Assembly (NCBI GenBank): GCA_030426805.1 | Contig: JAUHXU010000002.1 | Location: 1,054,001 to 1,118,000, forward strand | Origin: a bacterium | Lineage (GTDB): Bacteria > Planctomycetota > JAFGQW01 | Direction of reading: 5' to 3' | Length of the DNA: 64,000 nt | In this document: positions 1 through 7,637 of the stretch, piece after piece | How positions within the stretch are numbered: the first letter of the stretch is position 1 | Layout of the letters: each line of letters starts with the position of its first letter | Notes under the pieces: generated by a model | What the model was told of the DNA's origin: nothing | The model's database searches: none | Seen by the model: only the letters and a program-made list of their open reading frames with translations | Program-made: the position numbers and the translations under genes

Positions 1-834
1 GTGCAGACCGAGTTCGTGCGCGGCCCGTTCGTTGTCCGCGGCGCGGCCGTAGTCGGGATCCCCGAGGATCGGGCAGCGGCTCGCGGCGAGGTGCACGCGG
101 ATCTGGTGCGTGCGTCCGGTCGTCGGTCGGGCCTGCACGAGCGCGCGACCCTCGGCCGCTGCGAGGCGCTCGAAGTCGGTGGTCGCCGGCTCGCCTCGAC
201 CGCCGGCAGCCACTTCGACGACGAGCCGCCCCCGGCGTCGCTGTCGCGACAGGGGTGCGTCGATCCGCCAGTCGGGTCGCGGCGCGCCGACGACGAGGGC
301 GAGGTAGCGCTTCTCGACGCGACGGTCCCGGAACGCCGTCCGCAATTCGTCCAGCGCGTCGCGGTGCTTGCCGACCAGCATCACGCCCGACGTCCCGCGA
401 TCGAGGCGATGCGCGAGGCCGTGGTCGAGGTGCGCGAGACCGTCGACGATGTCCGGATCGGAGTGGGCGAGTGCGTGGACCAGCGTACGCGAGCGGTGGC
501 GCGGCCCCGGCTGGACGACGAGGTCCGCGGGCTTGTCGATCGCGAGCACGTGCTCGTCCTCCCAGAGGCGCGACAGCACGAGGCCGTCCCACGGCTGCAC
601 GGCTCGATCGCCGTCGTGGTCGTCTTCGATCGTCAGGCGGTCGCCGGCCACGACGCGGTCGGCCGCGGCGAGAGGGCGACCGTCGACCGTGATGCGTCGC
701 TCGCGGAACAGCCGTTGGATGCGGGCGAACGGCAAGTCGGCACGCCATCGGCGCACGAAGCGATCCGCGCGCTGGCCGGCCGCGTGCGGATCGACGGGGG
801 GACTGGTGCGGCGGGGCTCCGGTGGACGCGACAT
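1..834 (-). CDS. RluA-family pseudouridine synthase (3' end cut by window edge)
   Basis: Isomerises uridine to pseudouridine in rRNA or tRNA. Reading from the ATG at 834, an S4-like RNA-binding segment (about residues 20-65, with RITVDG) precedes the catalytic domain. The catalytic motif HRLDRGTSG is present, its Asp being the catalytic residue of the family, and TTGRTHQIRVHL further on is the conserved RluA signature. 278 codons are visible without a stop, so only the last few tens of residues are probably missing. Target base and subfamily (RluC/RluD or other) cannot be told from this. It is divergent from trxA, with a repeated motif just upstream of the start (835-864). Confidence 0.9.
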   Translation of the reverse strand, partial: MSRPPEPRRTSPPVDPHAAGQRADRFVRRWRADLPFARIQRLFRERRITVDGRPLAAADRVVAGDRLTIEDDHDGDRAVQPWDGLVLSRLWEDEHVLAIDKPADLVVQPGPRHRSRTLVHALAHSDPDIVDGLAHLDHGLAHRLDRGTSGVMLVGKHRDALDELRTAFRDRRVEKRYLALVVGAPRPDWRIDAPLSRQRRRGRLVVEVAAGGRGEPATTDFERLAAAEGRALVQARPTTGRTHQIRVHLAASRCPILGDPDYGRAADNERAAHELGLH

Positions 835-864
835 CGAAATCGGACTAAATGTAGTCGAAATCGG
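835..864. promoter_or_regulatory. Operator-like direct repeat between rluA-like gene and trxA
   Basis: The 9-mer CGAAATCGG occurs at 835-843 and 856-864, 21 bp apart start to start, which is two helical turns. Between them lies the inverted repeat GACTA-AATG-TAGTC (843-856). One copy abuts the ATG of the pseudouridine synthase gene. The geometry suits a dimeric regulator, but no regulator gene is adjacent and the role is inferred only. Confidence 0.35.
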
Positions 865-944
865 AGGTTCGGCAATCCGGTCCGCACGCGCGGTCGCCGG
901 TCGAGAAGGCCGCGATCCCTCCGGGCAGAAAGGGGAATCCCACC

Positions 945-1271
945 ATGTCGAAGCTACTCCACATCGACGATTCGAACTTCGAGACCGAGGTCCTCCAGAG
1001 CGAGTTGCCGGTCGTCGTCGACTTCTCGGCGACCTGGTGCGGGCCGTGTCAGCGGCTCAAGCCGATCGTCGAGGAGATCGCGGAGGACTACGACGGCCGC
1101 GTCCGCGTCGCGCACGTCGACATCGACCAGGCGCAGGATACCGCGGCCAAGTACTCCGTGATGAGCGTCCCGACGCTGAAGTTCATCAAGAGCGGCGAGA
1201 TCGTCGACGAGGCGTTCGGCCTGATGAGCAAGTCCGACCTCTCCGCACGGATCGACCAGCTGATCGGCTGA
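945..1271 (+). CDS. trxA: Thioredoxin
   Basis: Small cytoplasmic disulfide reductase, fed by thioredoxin reductase, that reduces protein disulfides and supplies electrons to reductive enzymes. The 108-residue length is typical. The active site WCGPC has its cysteines at residues 32 and 35, and the cis-proline motif SVPTLKF follows in the expected place. A purine-rich ribosome site (AGAAAGGGGA) lies just upstream of the ATG. It is divergent from the pseudouridine synthase and 112 bases ahead of the AlkZ-like gene. Confidence 0.95.
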   Translation: MSKLLHIDDSNFETEVLQSELPVVVDFSATWCGPCQRLKPIVEEIAEDYDGRVRVAHVDIDQAQDTAAKYSVMSVPTLKFIKSGEIVDEAFGLMSKSDLSARIDQLIG

Positions 1272-1328
1272 TCGGTCGGCGGTTCGGGCTTCGACCCGGC
1301 ACCTGCTGTTCTTCGGCGCGGCGGCGGC

Positions 1329-1334
1329 TACAAT
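1329..1334 (+). promoter_or_regulatory. Possible -10 element (TACAAT)
   Basis: TACAAT lies about 50 bases before the start of the AlkZ-like gene. No convincing -35 hexamer sits at the right distance, so this is a weak call. Confidence 0.3.
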
Positions 1335-1383
1335 GTGCGCCCGCCGCGTCTCTCCACCGCACACCGCAACGCACCCGATCGCC

Positions 1384-2643
1384 ATGAGCCTGCCGACGAT
1401 TCCGCTCGAGACCTTCTGCGCGTGGCGCGCGACGCGTGCCCGCCTCGATCGCTGGGGCGACGACGTCGCGCTCGTCGACGTGCTCCGCGCGTCGGGATGG
1501 CTGCTCGCGCCGGGGTCGTCGGCGCCGTATCTCTCCCTTCGCGGCCGCAGTGCTGCCGGGACGCGCGCTGCGGTCGACCAGGCGGTCTTGAAGGACCGGT
1601 CGATCGTTCGCGTGACGGGCGTGCGCGGCGAGGCGTTCTACGTGCCTGCGGATGAAGCGGTGCTCGCGGTCGCCGCGAAGGGGCGTCGGATCGACGCGCG
1701 GATTCGCCAGATCAACAAGGTCGTGCCGATCAGTCGCGGCGAGATCGAGACGCTCGGCATGGCGATCGCGGAGTTCCTCGACGAGGGGCCGGCCACCGTC
1801 AAGCAGCTCGAAGAGGGGTTGCCCGGCGGCATGCTGCGAAGCTTCGGCACCGACGGGCGTCGCGCCGGTGTGAGCGGCGTGTTGCCGGTGGCGATGGACT
1901 ACATGGAGGAAGAGGGCAAGGCGCTCCTCCTCGACGAAGGGGATCGCATCGACGCCGACGAGTGCCGCTACTACGCGGCGCATCGCGTCGTCGAGGGGTT
2001 CGCCGATCCGCTACCCGATCAACTCGACGTGCTGCCCGAGGCGCTGCGGGTCTACCTGCGCTCGTTCGGGCCGGCCCGGTTCGAGGACTTCGTGTGGTGG
2101 GCGGGCACGACCCTCAACCGCTCGAAGACCGCTGCCAAGACGCTCGCATCCGACACCGGGGAGCTCGTGTCGTTCGAGGTCGAGTCGCTCGAAGGCACGT
2201 TCGTCGCGTTGCCCGACGACTTCGATGCGCTTCAGGCGTTCGAGCGCGGTGAGCCGGTCGTCGCGTTGTTGCCGAATCGCGACGCGTTCTACCTCGGTCG
2301 CAAGTTCCTCAATCGCGAGTTCATCGACGTCGAGAACCACGAGCAGTTCCTCGCGCGCTTCCGCGGCAAGGCGATGGCGGCGCGGGTATTGCCGTCGGTG
2401 GTCGTCGACGGCCGCCTGGTCGGCATCTGGGAGTGGAACCCCGACGACGGTGCGATCCGGTGGACGCCGATCGAAGGGGAGGGCGCCGACCCGACGGCGA
2501 TCCCCCGCGATCGCGTCGATGCCGCAGTCGCCGATCTCGCCGCCTACATGCGCGATGAACTCGGCGGGACGTTCGTGCTCGACCTGCGCGATCACGGCCA
2601 GCACTGGGCCTACGGGATCGACGAGATCCGCTCGTTCTGGTAG
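1384..2643 (+). CDS. Winged-helix DNA-binding protein, AlkZ/YcaQ-like
   Basis: 419 residues. It resembles the HTH_42 family, which includes AlkZ (YcaQ), a DNA glycosylase that unhooks interstrand crosslinks. Segments supporting this include an N-terminal part ending in 'APYLSLRGR', a central 'FEDFVWWAGTT' segment, and a C-terminal block with LPNRDAFYLGRKF and VVVDGRLVGIWEW, where AlkZ-type proteins have their conserved C-terminal strand motif. The ATG at 1384 was chosen over upstream codons because the homologous region begins there and a -10-like TACAAT lies about 50 bases before. Many family members are uncharacterised, so glycosylase activity is an inference. Confidence 0.6.
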   Translation: MSLPTIPLETFCAWRATRARLDRWGDDVALVDVLRASGWLLAPGSSAPYLSLRGRSAAGTRAAVDQAVLKDRSIVRVTGVRGEAFYVPADEAVLAVAAKGRRIDARIRQINKVVPISRGEIETLGMAIAEFLDEGPATVKQLEEGLPGGMLRSFGTDGRRAGVSGVLPVAMDYMEEEGKALLLDEGDRIDADECRYYAAHRVVEGFADPLPDQLDVLPEALRVYLRSFGPARFEDFVWWAGTTLNRSKTAAKTLASDTGELVSFEVESLEGTFVALPDDFDALQAFERGEPVVALLPNRDAFYLGRKFLNREFIDVENHEQFLARFRGKAMAARVLPSVVVDGRLVGIWEWNPDDGAIRWTPIEGEGADPTAIPRDRVDAAVADLAAYMRDELGGTFVLDLRDHGQHWAYGIDEIRSFW

Positions 2644-2649
2644 CCGGGG

Positions 2650-3450
2650 TCAGCGCGGCCGCGTGAGCCGCGCGCCCTGATGCGTGCCGCGTGCTTCGAG
2701 CGTGGCGTGCAACCCCGGAAGGTCGTCTCCGTCGCGGACCCAGTCGGGCGCGAGGATCGCGTCGGCGGGGGCCATGCGGCCGAGCCCGAGCACCTGAATC
2801 GACGGCTCGAGTCGTTCGACGACGTCGGCGGCGACGTCGAGGAACACCGTGTGCTCGAGCAGTGCCGGCGGGTCCGCGAACGGATCTTCCGGCCGTCGGC
2901 GGTCGGGTGCGACGTGTTGCGGGGGCAGCAGGTTCACCGCGCGCAGTCGCAGCGCGTTCGCTTCTCGTGCGACGGACGCAGCGTCGTCGCCCCGCACGCC
3001 GATTCGGCCGACGATCGGAAGGCCGGCATTGCGGCCGGTCGTCGCGGCGCGTTCGAGCCCGGACCAGCCGGCTTGCGCGTCCCCCGGCGCCTCGATCCAC
3101 ACCGGCTTGGTGCCGTCGCCGACCGCGAGCGCCGCCGCCCGCTCGGCCGTGAACGCTTCGCCCGGCGCGACGGCGACGACGCCGACGATCGGGATCAACG
3201 CGAGGAGCGTCTCCGCTTCCGCGCGCCACGCTGCGGCGCCGGCGTCCCCCCTCGGCCGCCACGCGACGACGAATCGCTCGATGCCGGAGCCGAAGTTGCG
3301 TCGCGCGATCGCGCGAATCGCCGCATCGCGGAACGCGTCCGGTGCGCCCGGGGCGTCGCGCAACTCGACGCGCGCGGCGCGGGCCCCGACGCGGCTCCGA
3401 AGCGCGCGCGCGAACGCATGGTAGCGCAGACCGTGGTGGCGCTCGTTCAT
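2650..3450 (-). CDS. Unknown protein, possibly a radical-SAM-like barrel relic
   Basis: 266 residues, cytoplasmic by composition, with no cysteine anywhere. Alternating hydrophobic strands (FVVAWRP, IPIVGVVAVAP, KPVWIEAP, LPIVGRIGVRG, RAVNLLPP, SIQVLGLGRM) suggest an alpha/beta barrel. The C-terminal third, with LLPP and a late 'LGLGRMAPADAILAPDWV', reminds me of the end of CofH/MqnE-type radical SAM enzymes, but the iron-sulfur cysteines are absent, so any relation is distant. It converges on the AlkZ-like gene and is divergent from the MenC-type enolase. No function is assigned. Confidence 0.55.
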   Translation of the reverse strand: MNERHHGLRYHAFARALRSRVGARAARVELRDAPGAPDAFRDAAIRAIARRNFGSGIERFVVAWRPRGDAGAAAWRAEAETLLALIPIVGVVAVAPGEAFTAERAAALAVGDGTKPVWIEAPGDAQAGWSGLERAATTGRNAGLPIVGRIGVRGDDAASVAREANALRLRAVNLLPPQHVAPDRRRPEDPFADPPALLEHTVFLDVAADVVERLEPSIQVLGLGRMAPADAILAPDWVRDGDDLPGLHATLEARGTHQGARLTRPR

Positions 3451-3505
3451 GCGGTGCTTCCGATTCCGAAACGACGACGGGCATTCGCGCCCGGGGCGTG
3501 CAAGA

Positions 3506-3511
3506 TATACC
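3506..3511 (+). promoter_or_regulatory. Possible -10 element (TATACC) before the enolase gene
   Basis: GATATACC lies about 45 bases before the GTG start of the menC-like gene in the divergent spacer. The -35 side is not recognisable. The reverse strand (GGTATATC) could equally serve the divergent gene. Confidence 0.3.
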
Positions 3512-3554
3512 GGACACCCCCGCGAGACCAGGACGACATCGGAGGCCGAATCCC

Positions 3555-4670
3555 GTGGCATTTCGAATCACGCGCGTGACCGCATTCCATGTCCGGATGC
3601 CGCTGGTCCACCCGTTCGAGACGAGCTTCGGCCTCGAAGAGGTCAAGGACTCGGTCCTCGTGCGTGTGACCGCCGACGGCGTGGACGGTTGGGGCGAGTC
3701 GCCCGTGCACGCGCGCCCGTTCTACTCCGCCGACGATGTGACCACCGTCTGGCACGTCCTGCGCGACCACGTCGCGCCGTGGCTCGTGGGACGCGAACTC
3801 GAGGGACCCCATGGCCTCCCGCCCGACCTCGCCGGGGTTCGCGGCCATCGCTTCGCTCGCGCCGGCGTCGAGTGCGCGATTGCCGACCTCGCCGCGCGCC
3901 GGGCCGGCGTGCCGCTCTACCGCTACTGGGGCGGCACGCGCGATCGGATTCCGGTCGGCGTGTCGATCGGGATCCAGCCGACGGTCGACGACCTGGTCGA
4001 GCGCGTCGCGGGATTCGTCGCGCAGGGCTACGGCCGCGTGAAGATCAAGATCAAGCCGGGCTGGGAGGTCGAGCCGCTCGAGGCGATCCGCGCGCGCTTT
4101 CCGGACCTGATGCTCTACGCGGATGCGAACGCGGCCTACACGCTCGGCGATGCCGACGTGCTCGCCTCACTCGATCGCTTCGACCTCGCGCTGATCGAAC
4201 AACCGCTCGCGCACGACGACCTCGTGGACCACGCCCGCCTGCAGGCGCGGATGCGCACGCCGGTCTGCCTGGACGAGAGTCTGGCGGGGCTCGCCGCGAG
4301 CCGTGCCGCGATTCGACTCGGCGCGGCCGGCGCGATCAACATCAAGATCCCGCGGATGGGGGGCCCGGTCGACTCGCGTCGACTCGCCGAGATCGCACGG
4401 CGGCTCGGCATCCCGGTCTTCTGTGGCGGCATGCTCGAGACCGGTGTGGGGCGCGCGCACAACATGGCGCTCGCGACGCTCGACGGCTTCTCGTTGCCGG
4501 GCGACATCTCCGCCGCCGACCGCTACTGGGCCGAGGACATCGTCGATCCGGCGGCGGTGCTCGGCGACGACGGATGCCTCGCGCTGAGCGATCGTCCCGG
4601 CATCGGTGTCGACGTCGTCGAGTCGCGTGTGGAGGCGTGCGCGGTCGACCGGCTGACGGTCGACGCGTGA
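3555..4670 (+). CDS. menC: Enolase-superfamily o-succinylbenzoate synthase type
   Basis: 371 residues of the mandelate racemase/muconate-lactonizing class. The barrel motifs are all visible: VKIKIKPG (Lys pair), metal ligands in YADANAAY, IEQPL and CLDESL, and the late NIKIPRMGG lysine followed by CGGMLETGVGRAHN, typical of the OSBS/N-acylamino acid racemase subgroup. MenC dehydrates SHCHC to o-succinylbenzoate in menaquinone synthesis. No other men gene is nearby, so N-acylamino acid racemase or dipeptide epimerase activity is also possible. The GTG at 3555 is preceded by GGAGG at 3541, nine bases away, which fixes the start. Confidence 0.75.
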   Translation: MAFRITRVTAFHVRMPLVHPFETSFGLEEVKDSVLVRVTADGVDGWGESPVHARPFYSADDVTTVWHVLRDHVAPWLVGRELEGPHGLPPDLAGVRGHRFARAGVECAIADLAARRAGVPLYRYWGGTRDRIPVGVSIGIQPTVDDLVERVAGFVAQGYGRVKIKIKPGWEVEPLEAIRARFPDLMLYADANAAYTLGDADVLASLDRFDLALIEQPLAHDDLVDHARLQARMRTPVCLDESLAGLAASRAAIRLGAAGAINIKIPRMGGPVDSRRLAEIARRLGIPVFCGGMLETGVGRAHNMALATLDGFSLPGDISAADRYWAEDIVDPAAVLGDDGCLALSDRPGIGVDVVESRVEACAVDRLTVDA

Positions 4671-4677
4671 GGTCCGC

Positions 4678-5385
4678 TCAATCGTCGAAGAAGCAGACCG
4701 TGTAGCGATCGCCCATCTGTTCGAGGGCGACGTCCGCCGCGTCGAACTTGCGTCGGTCGGGGAACGCTCCCTGCAGATGGTCGAGCACCGCGACGAGACG
4801 GTCGCGGTCGGCGCTGAAGAAGTCGGTCTCGATCTCGTGCACGCCCTGGATGAAGTCGGGGTGAAAGCACGTCGCGGACACGAGTAACGGCTCCGGTCGG
4901 AACAGGTCGCACTCCAGCGTCAGGAACGCGTGCTCGCGGTCGCGGTAGACGAGCTTCACCTGGCCGCTGCTGTCGTCGGCCATCGTGGCGATCTCGTCGT
5001 CGTCGAACGCGACGCGGTAGCGGAACTCGCGGCGATACCCCGCGACGTAGTACTCCTTGAACTCCCACTGCCCGATCAGTCGCCGGGCGAGTCGATCCAG
5101 TTCGTAGGCCCGCTCGTACGCCGTGTCGCCGTCGAAGTGCCATGCCGCGGTGATCTTCGCGAACGGAACTCCGCGGTAGTGCGGATCGATCGGCGCCGGC
5201 GGCGGCGAGAAGAGGTCGCCGAGCGCGGGGTCCTCGCCGAGCGGACGGCCGAGCAGGGCCTGGTAGAGGGCCAGCACCGCCGGGAGTGTCTCGGTGTCCA
5301 CTCCTTGCCGTTTCAGGTCCTCCTGGATTGCTTGATAGGTCTCGAGTGCCGGTGTAATGGACTGGATCAAGCTCTTGGCGTTCAT
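4678..5385 (-). CDS. Conserved-looking protein of unknown function
   Basis: 235 residues, acidic, soluble, without signal peptide or membrane segment. The N-terminal quarter looks helical, followed by an aromatic-rich mixed region (HYRGVPFAKITAAWHF, WEFKEYYVAGYRREF) and a C-terminal DRYTVCFFDD. I do not recognise a family. The ATG at 5385 is preferred over one at 5460 because GAGGA lies about ten bases upstream of it and the longer form would overlap the divergent gene. It converges on the enolase gene. Confidence 0.6.
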   Translation of the reverse strand: MNAKSLIQSITPALETYQAIQEDLKRQGVDTETLPAVLALYQALLGRPLGEDPALGDLFSPPPAPIDPHYRGVPFAKITAAWHFDGDTAYERAYELDRLARRLIGQWEFKEYYVAGYRREFRYRVAFDDDEIATMADDSSGQVKLVYRDREHAFLTLECDLFRPEPLLVSATCFHPDFIQGVHEIETDFFSADRDRLVAVLDHLQGAFPDRRKFDAADVALEQMGDRYTVCFFDD

Positions 5386-5452
5386 GCGTCGGTGCGTCCT
5401 CGATTGGAGCCTGTTCACCTCTTCGGCTCCCGCCTCCAAGCGACCCAAGCCC

Positions 5453-6130
5453 ATGCCCACGATTCGCGACCATGCGGCGTTACGCTCGGCGACGCAGTCG
5501 TTTCTGCGCCGCCGGTCGTGGCTGAACCCGGACCTGCGACTGCTCCGGTGGGACGGCGATGCGCTCGCAGTCGCGAAGGACTGGTCGGAGGCGCCCGCGC
5601 CGCTGCGGCTCTACGGCCGTTGGGTGCTCGCGCGGGAGTGGCGGATGCTCGACCATCTGCGCGGCGTCGACGGGATCCCGGAGCCGCTGCTACGGCTGCC
5701 GAACGCGCTCGTGATGACGTTCCTCGACGGCGACACCCTGTCGAGTCGCGTCGCGTCGCGAGTGTCGGGGGCGTATTTCGACGAGCTGCAGGCGATCGTC
5801 GATTCGCTGCATCGTGCCGGCGTCGTGCACCTGGACTTGCGGCAGCGCCGCAACACCCTCCTCGGTCCGGACGGACGGCCGCGGGTGCTCGACTTCGGCG
5901 CGGCGCTGCGCACGGGACGACTCGGTGTGTTGGGGCGGCCGCTTCATCGGCTGCTGTGTGCCGTGGATCGCATGGCCGTGCTCAAGCTCAAGGCGAAGTA
6001 CGCGCCGGAAGCGTTGAACGACGACGAGCGCGCGCGTGCGCGGTGGGCGCGGCGGCTGCGCTACGCGTGGCCGCCGAACTGGTTGCACGGGATCAAGACG
6101 CGCCTGAGGCGACGCGCTCGATCCGACTGA
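5453..6130 (+). CDS. Small protein-kinase-like fold protein (RIO/LPS-kinase type)
   Basis: 225 residues with a minimal kinase core. It has a candidate ATP lysine in LAVAKDW, a catalytic loop HLDLRQRRN with Asp and Asn in the kinase spacing, and a metal-binding LDFGAAL. This short, loop-poor core resembles RIO-like and lipopolysaccharide-core kinases (the WaaP/KdkA type) rather than regulatory Ser/Thr kinases. A basic C-terminal tail (IKTRLRRRARSD) may contact membrane or nucleic acid. The substrate cannot be deduced. It starts divergently from the unknown gene at 4678-5385 and converges on the ArsC-like gene, ending next to its stop. Confidence 0.65.
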   Translation: MPTIRDHAALRSATQSFLRRRSWLNPDLRLLRWDGDALAVAKDWSEAPAPLRLYGRWVLAREWRMLDHLRGVDGIPEPLLRLPNALVMTFLDGDTLSSRVASRVSGAYFDELQAIVDSLHRAGVVHLDLRQRRNTLLGPDGRPRVLDFGAALRTGRLGVLGRPLHRLLCAVDRMAVLKLKAKYAPEALNDDERARARWARRLRYAWPPNWLHGIKTRLRRRARSD

Positions 6131-6487
6131 TCACGCCTTGACCAGTTCCTTGAGCTTCTGCTGCTCGAAGCCGAAGAGCTTGCGCTTGCCCTTGATGATG
6201 ATCGGGCGCTTGATCAGGTTGGGGTCTTCCATCATCAGCCGGATCGCCTCGGACTTGGTCGGCGGGGAGGCTTCCATCTTGCGCTGCTTGAACAGCACGG
6301 CTGCCGGGTTGAGGAACTCGCGGATGTCGGTCGAGCCGATCAGATCGGTCAACTCGTTGCGATTCAGCGGCTCGCGGATCAGGTCCCGCACGTCGAGCAT
6401 CAGGCCGAGCGACTCGAGTTCCTCCTTCGCCATCCGGCACGCGCCGCACGAAGACTTCTGGTAGAACCGGACCCTGCGTCCCGCCAT
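6131..6487 (-). CDS. ArsC/Spx-family thioredoxin-fold protein
   Basis: 118 residues of the arsenate reductase-like family. An N-terminal CGAC (Cys14, Cys17) sits where Spx has CxxC and ArsC its catalytic cysteine. The helical middle is followed by KRPIIIKGKRKLFGF, the conserved C-terminal strand region of the family. Whether it is a thiol reductase, an arsenate reductase or a transcription-associated Spx homologue cannot be decided. No ars genes are present. GAGGAG sits just upstream of the ATG at 6487. Confidence 0.75.
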   Translation of the reverse strand: MAGRRVRFYQKSSCGACRMAKEELESLGLMLDVRDLIREPLNRNELTDLIGSTDIREFLNPAAVLFKQRKMEASPPTKSEAIRLMMEDPNLIKRPIIIKGKRKLFGFEQQKLKELVKA

Positions 6488-6650
6488 CGTGATTTCTCCT
6501 CGTCGACCGGGGCCGCGCCGTCCCGCCGTCCCACTTGCGGAGCCGAGGCCCCCGGCATTCTGGCGCGATGCCTCCAGGGGATTCTTTTCGGCACGATCGG
6601 CGCTTGACTGAAGGGGCTGCGGGTCGGATCGACGGCCGGACGCGAGGCAC

Positions 6651-6694
6651 AAAAAAAAAGGCCGCTCCGGGCCAGGGCGGCCCGAGCAGCCTTT
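6651..6694 (-). terminator. Intrinsic terminator on the minus strand
   Basis: On the minus strand a GC-rich stem pairs 6679-6693 with 6658-6673 (AAGGC.GCTC.GGGCC pairing, one G-U and one bulge) around a five-base loop. Nine T residues follow (A-run 6651-6659 on the plus strand). On the plus strand only four T residues follow, so termination is probably one-directional. No protein gene lies directly upstream on that strand. It would end a transcript from the hairpin region, or conceivably a long tRNA-Leu read-through. Confidence 0.8.
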
Positions 6695-6719
6695 TCGAGG
6701 CGCGCGTGGCGCGCCGTGC

Positions 6720-6788
6720 GTGGGGTTCGGAAGCTTGTTGGTTTCGAAGAAGGGAAAAGAAGGTGTTGAGAGAGGTTCCGAACCCCAC
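6720..6788. repeat. 13-bp perfect inverted repeat with AT-rich 43-base loop
   Basis: GTGGGGTTCGGAA at 6720-6732 is the exact reverse complement of 6776-6788. The loop is purine-rich on the plus strand and far lower in GC than the flanks. It is probably part of a structured RNA, since no recombinase or mobile gene is nearby. Confidence 0.6.
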
Positions 6789-6847
6789 GGCAGTAGATAC
6801 GGCGGGGGGCTCCCCGGGTTGGCGCCAAACCGAGAAAAGAACGTCGA

Positions 6848-6868
6848 GGTCGGTGAGATTCACCGACC
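6848..6868. repeat. Perfect 9-bp hairpin with three-base loop
   Basis: GGTCGGTGA, loop GAT, then TCACCGACC. There is no T-run on either side, so it is not a terminator by itself. Confidence 0.55.
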
Positions 6869-7002
6869 CATGACAGATCCTGTACAAATCCCGCGGCCCG
6901 GCCTCGCTCCGGCGAATCTGACCCACTTCGCGTCAAGATCGCTCGAGCGACCCCTCGCTGCGCCGACCCTGTCCCGTTTCGCGCCAGATTCGCCCCGCGA
7001 GC

Positions 7003-7169
7003 GCAGTGCGATCTGCGGCGTTTGGACCGGTAGGCGTTAGAACGTCGTACGATCCGTGGAGCGAGCGGGTCGCCTGGGACCGCGCCAGAGCCCCTCACGG
7101 GGGCGCGAGCGGAAGCGAGCCGGGGGTGAAGACGACACGCGGCAGCACGAGCGCCCGACCTGCCCGCGC
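7003..7169. repeat. Long direct repeat, copy 1
   Basis: 167 bases nearly identical to 7216-7383. By eye the only differences are A/G in GTTAGAAC versus GTTGGAAC, one missing C in GAGCCCCTC, and GACGACAC versus GACAACAC. It contains the pairing block CCCC-TCAC-GGGG. The frame through it is shifted between copies by the single-base indel, which argues against coding. Confidence 0.85.
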
Positions 7170-7215
7170 CTACGCACTCGGCCGGGGACGACTACCCCCG
7201 GCAGTTGGGGATCAT

Positions 7216-7383
7216 GCAGTGCGATCTGCGGCGTTTGGACCGGTAGGCGTTGGAACGTCGTACGATCCGTGGAGCGAGCGGGTCGCCTGGGACCGCGCCA
7301 GAGCCCCCTCACGGGGGCGCGAGCGGAAGCGAGCCGGGGGTGAAGACAACACGCGGCAGCACGAGCGCCCGACCTGCCCGCGC
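7216..7383. repeat. Long direct repeat, copy 2
   Basis: 168-base second copy of the element at 7003-7169, offset 213 bases. The 46 bases between the copies are unrelated to the repeat. It lies 100 bases from the 3' end of tRNA-Leu. No terminal inverted repeats or target duplications are visible. Confidence 0.85.
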
Positions 7384-7482
7384 ATTTGGACGTCACGAGC
7401 CGGGCGGGCGGCAACCCCGTGCATCTCGTAGGACGGGGGCGGCCGGGTCGCTGGAACGACGCCCAGCGTCAACCGAAAGAAA

Positions 7483-7571
<89 letters not shown>

Positions 7572-7585
7572 GAGCGGGGATGAGT

Positions 7586-7613
7586 CTTATAACCCATCCG
7601 GTGGCCTTGGCAA
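7586..7613 (-). promoter_or_regulatory. Sigma-70-type promoter of tRNA-Leu
   Basis: On the minus strand, -35 TTGCCA (7613-7608), a 16-base spacer and -10 TATAAG (7591-7586). The expected transcript start falls about eight bases before the mature tRNA 5' end at 7571. Confidence 0.7.
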
Positions 7614-7637
7614 CCCCGGACGGGTGAATAACCGAGA

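Larger units (their letters stand above)
6655..6870 (-). ncRNA. Candidate small structured RNA
   Basis: Three structures stand in line on the minus strand: hairpin 6848-6868, long stem 6720-6788 and the terminator at 6651-6694. Together they would give a transcript of about 215 bases with no coding capacity. I could not match it to SRP RNA, tmRNA or RNase P from memory of their conserved cores, and I see no convincing promoter. Its existence is inferred from structure only. Confidence 0.35.
6488..7482. other. Long non-coding stretch with hairpins and direct repeats
   Basis: About one kilobase without a credible gene, the only such gap in the window. It holds an intrinsic terminator (6651-6694), a long inverted repeat (6720-6788), a compact hairpin (6848-6868) and two near-identical direct repeats (7003-7169 and 7216-7383). 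It ends at the 3' side of tRNA-Leu. Open frames crossing it have composition unlike the neighbouring proteins and no usable ribosome sites. The spacer around 6750 is clearly more AT-rich than the surrounding genes. Confidence 0.7.

Noticed and set aside
6720..6788. Transposon end or attachment site
   Set aside because: No integrase or transposase gene, no target duplication, arms are part of a hairpin series with a terminator.
7006..7431. Open frame across the direct repeats
   Set aside because: Reading frame of the two copies differs because of a one-base indel, no ribosome site, and composition is that of non-coding DNA.
6488..7482. SRP RNA, tmRNA or RNase P RNA in the non-coding stretch
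   Set aside because: I found none of the conserved core sequences of these RNAs. A covariance scan would be decisive.
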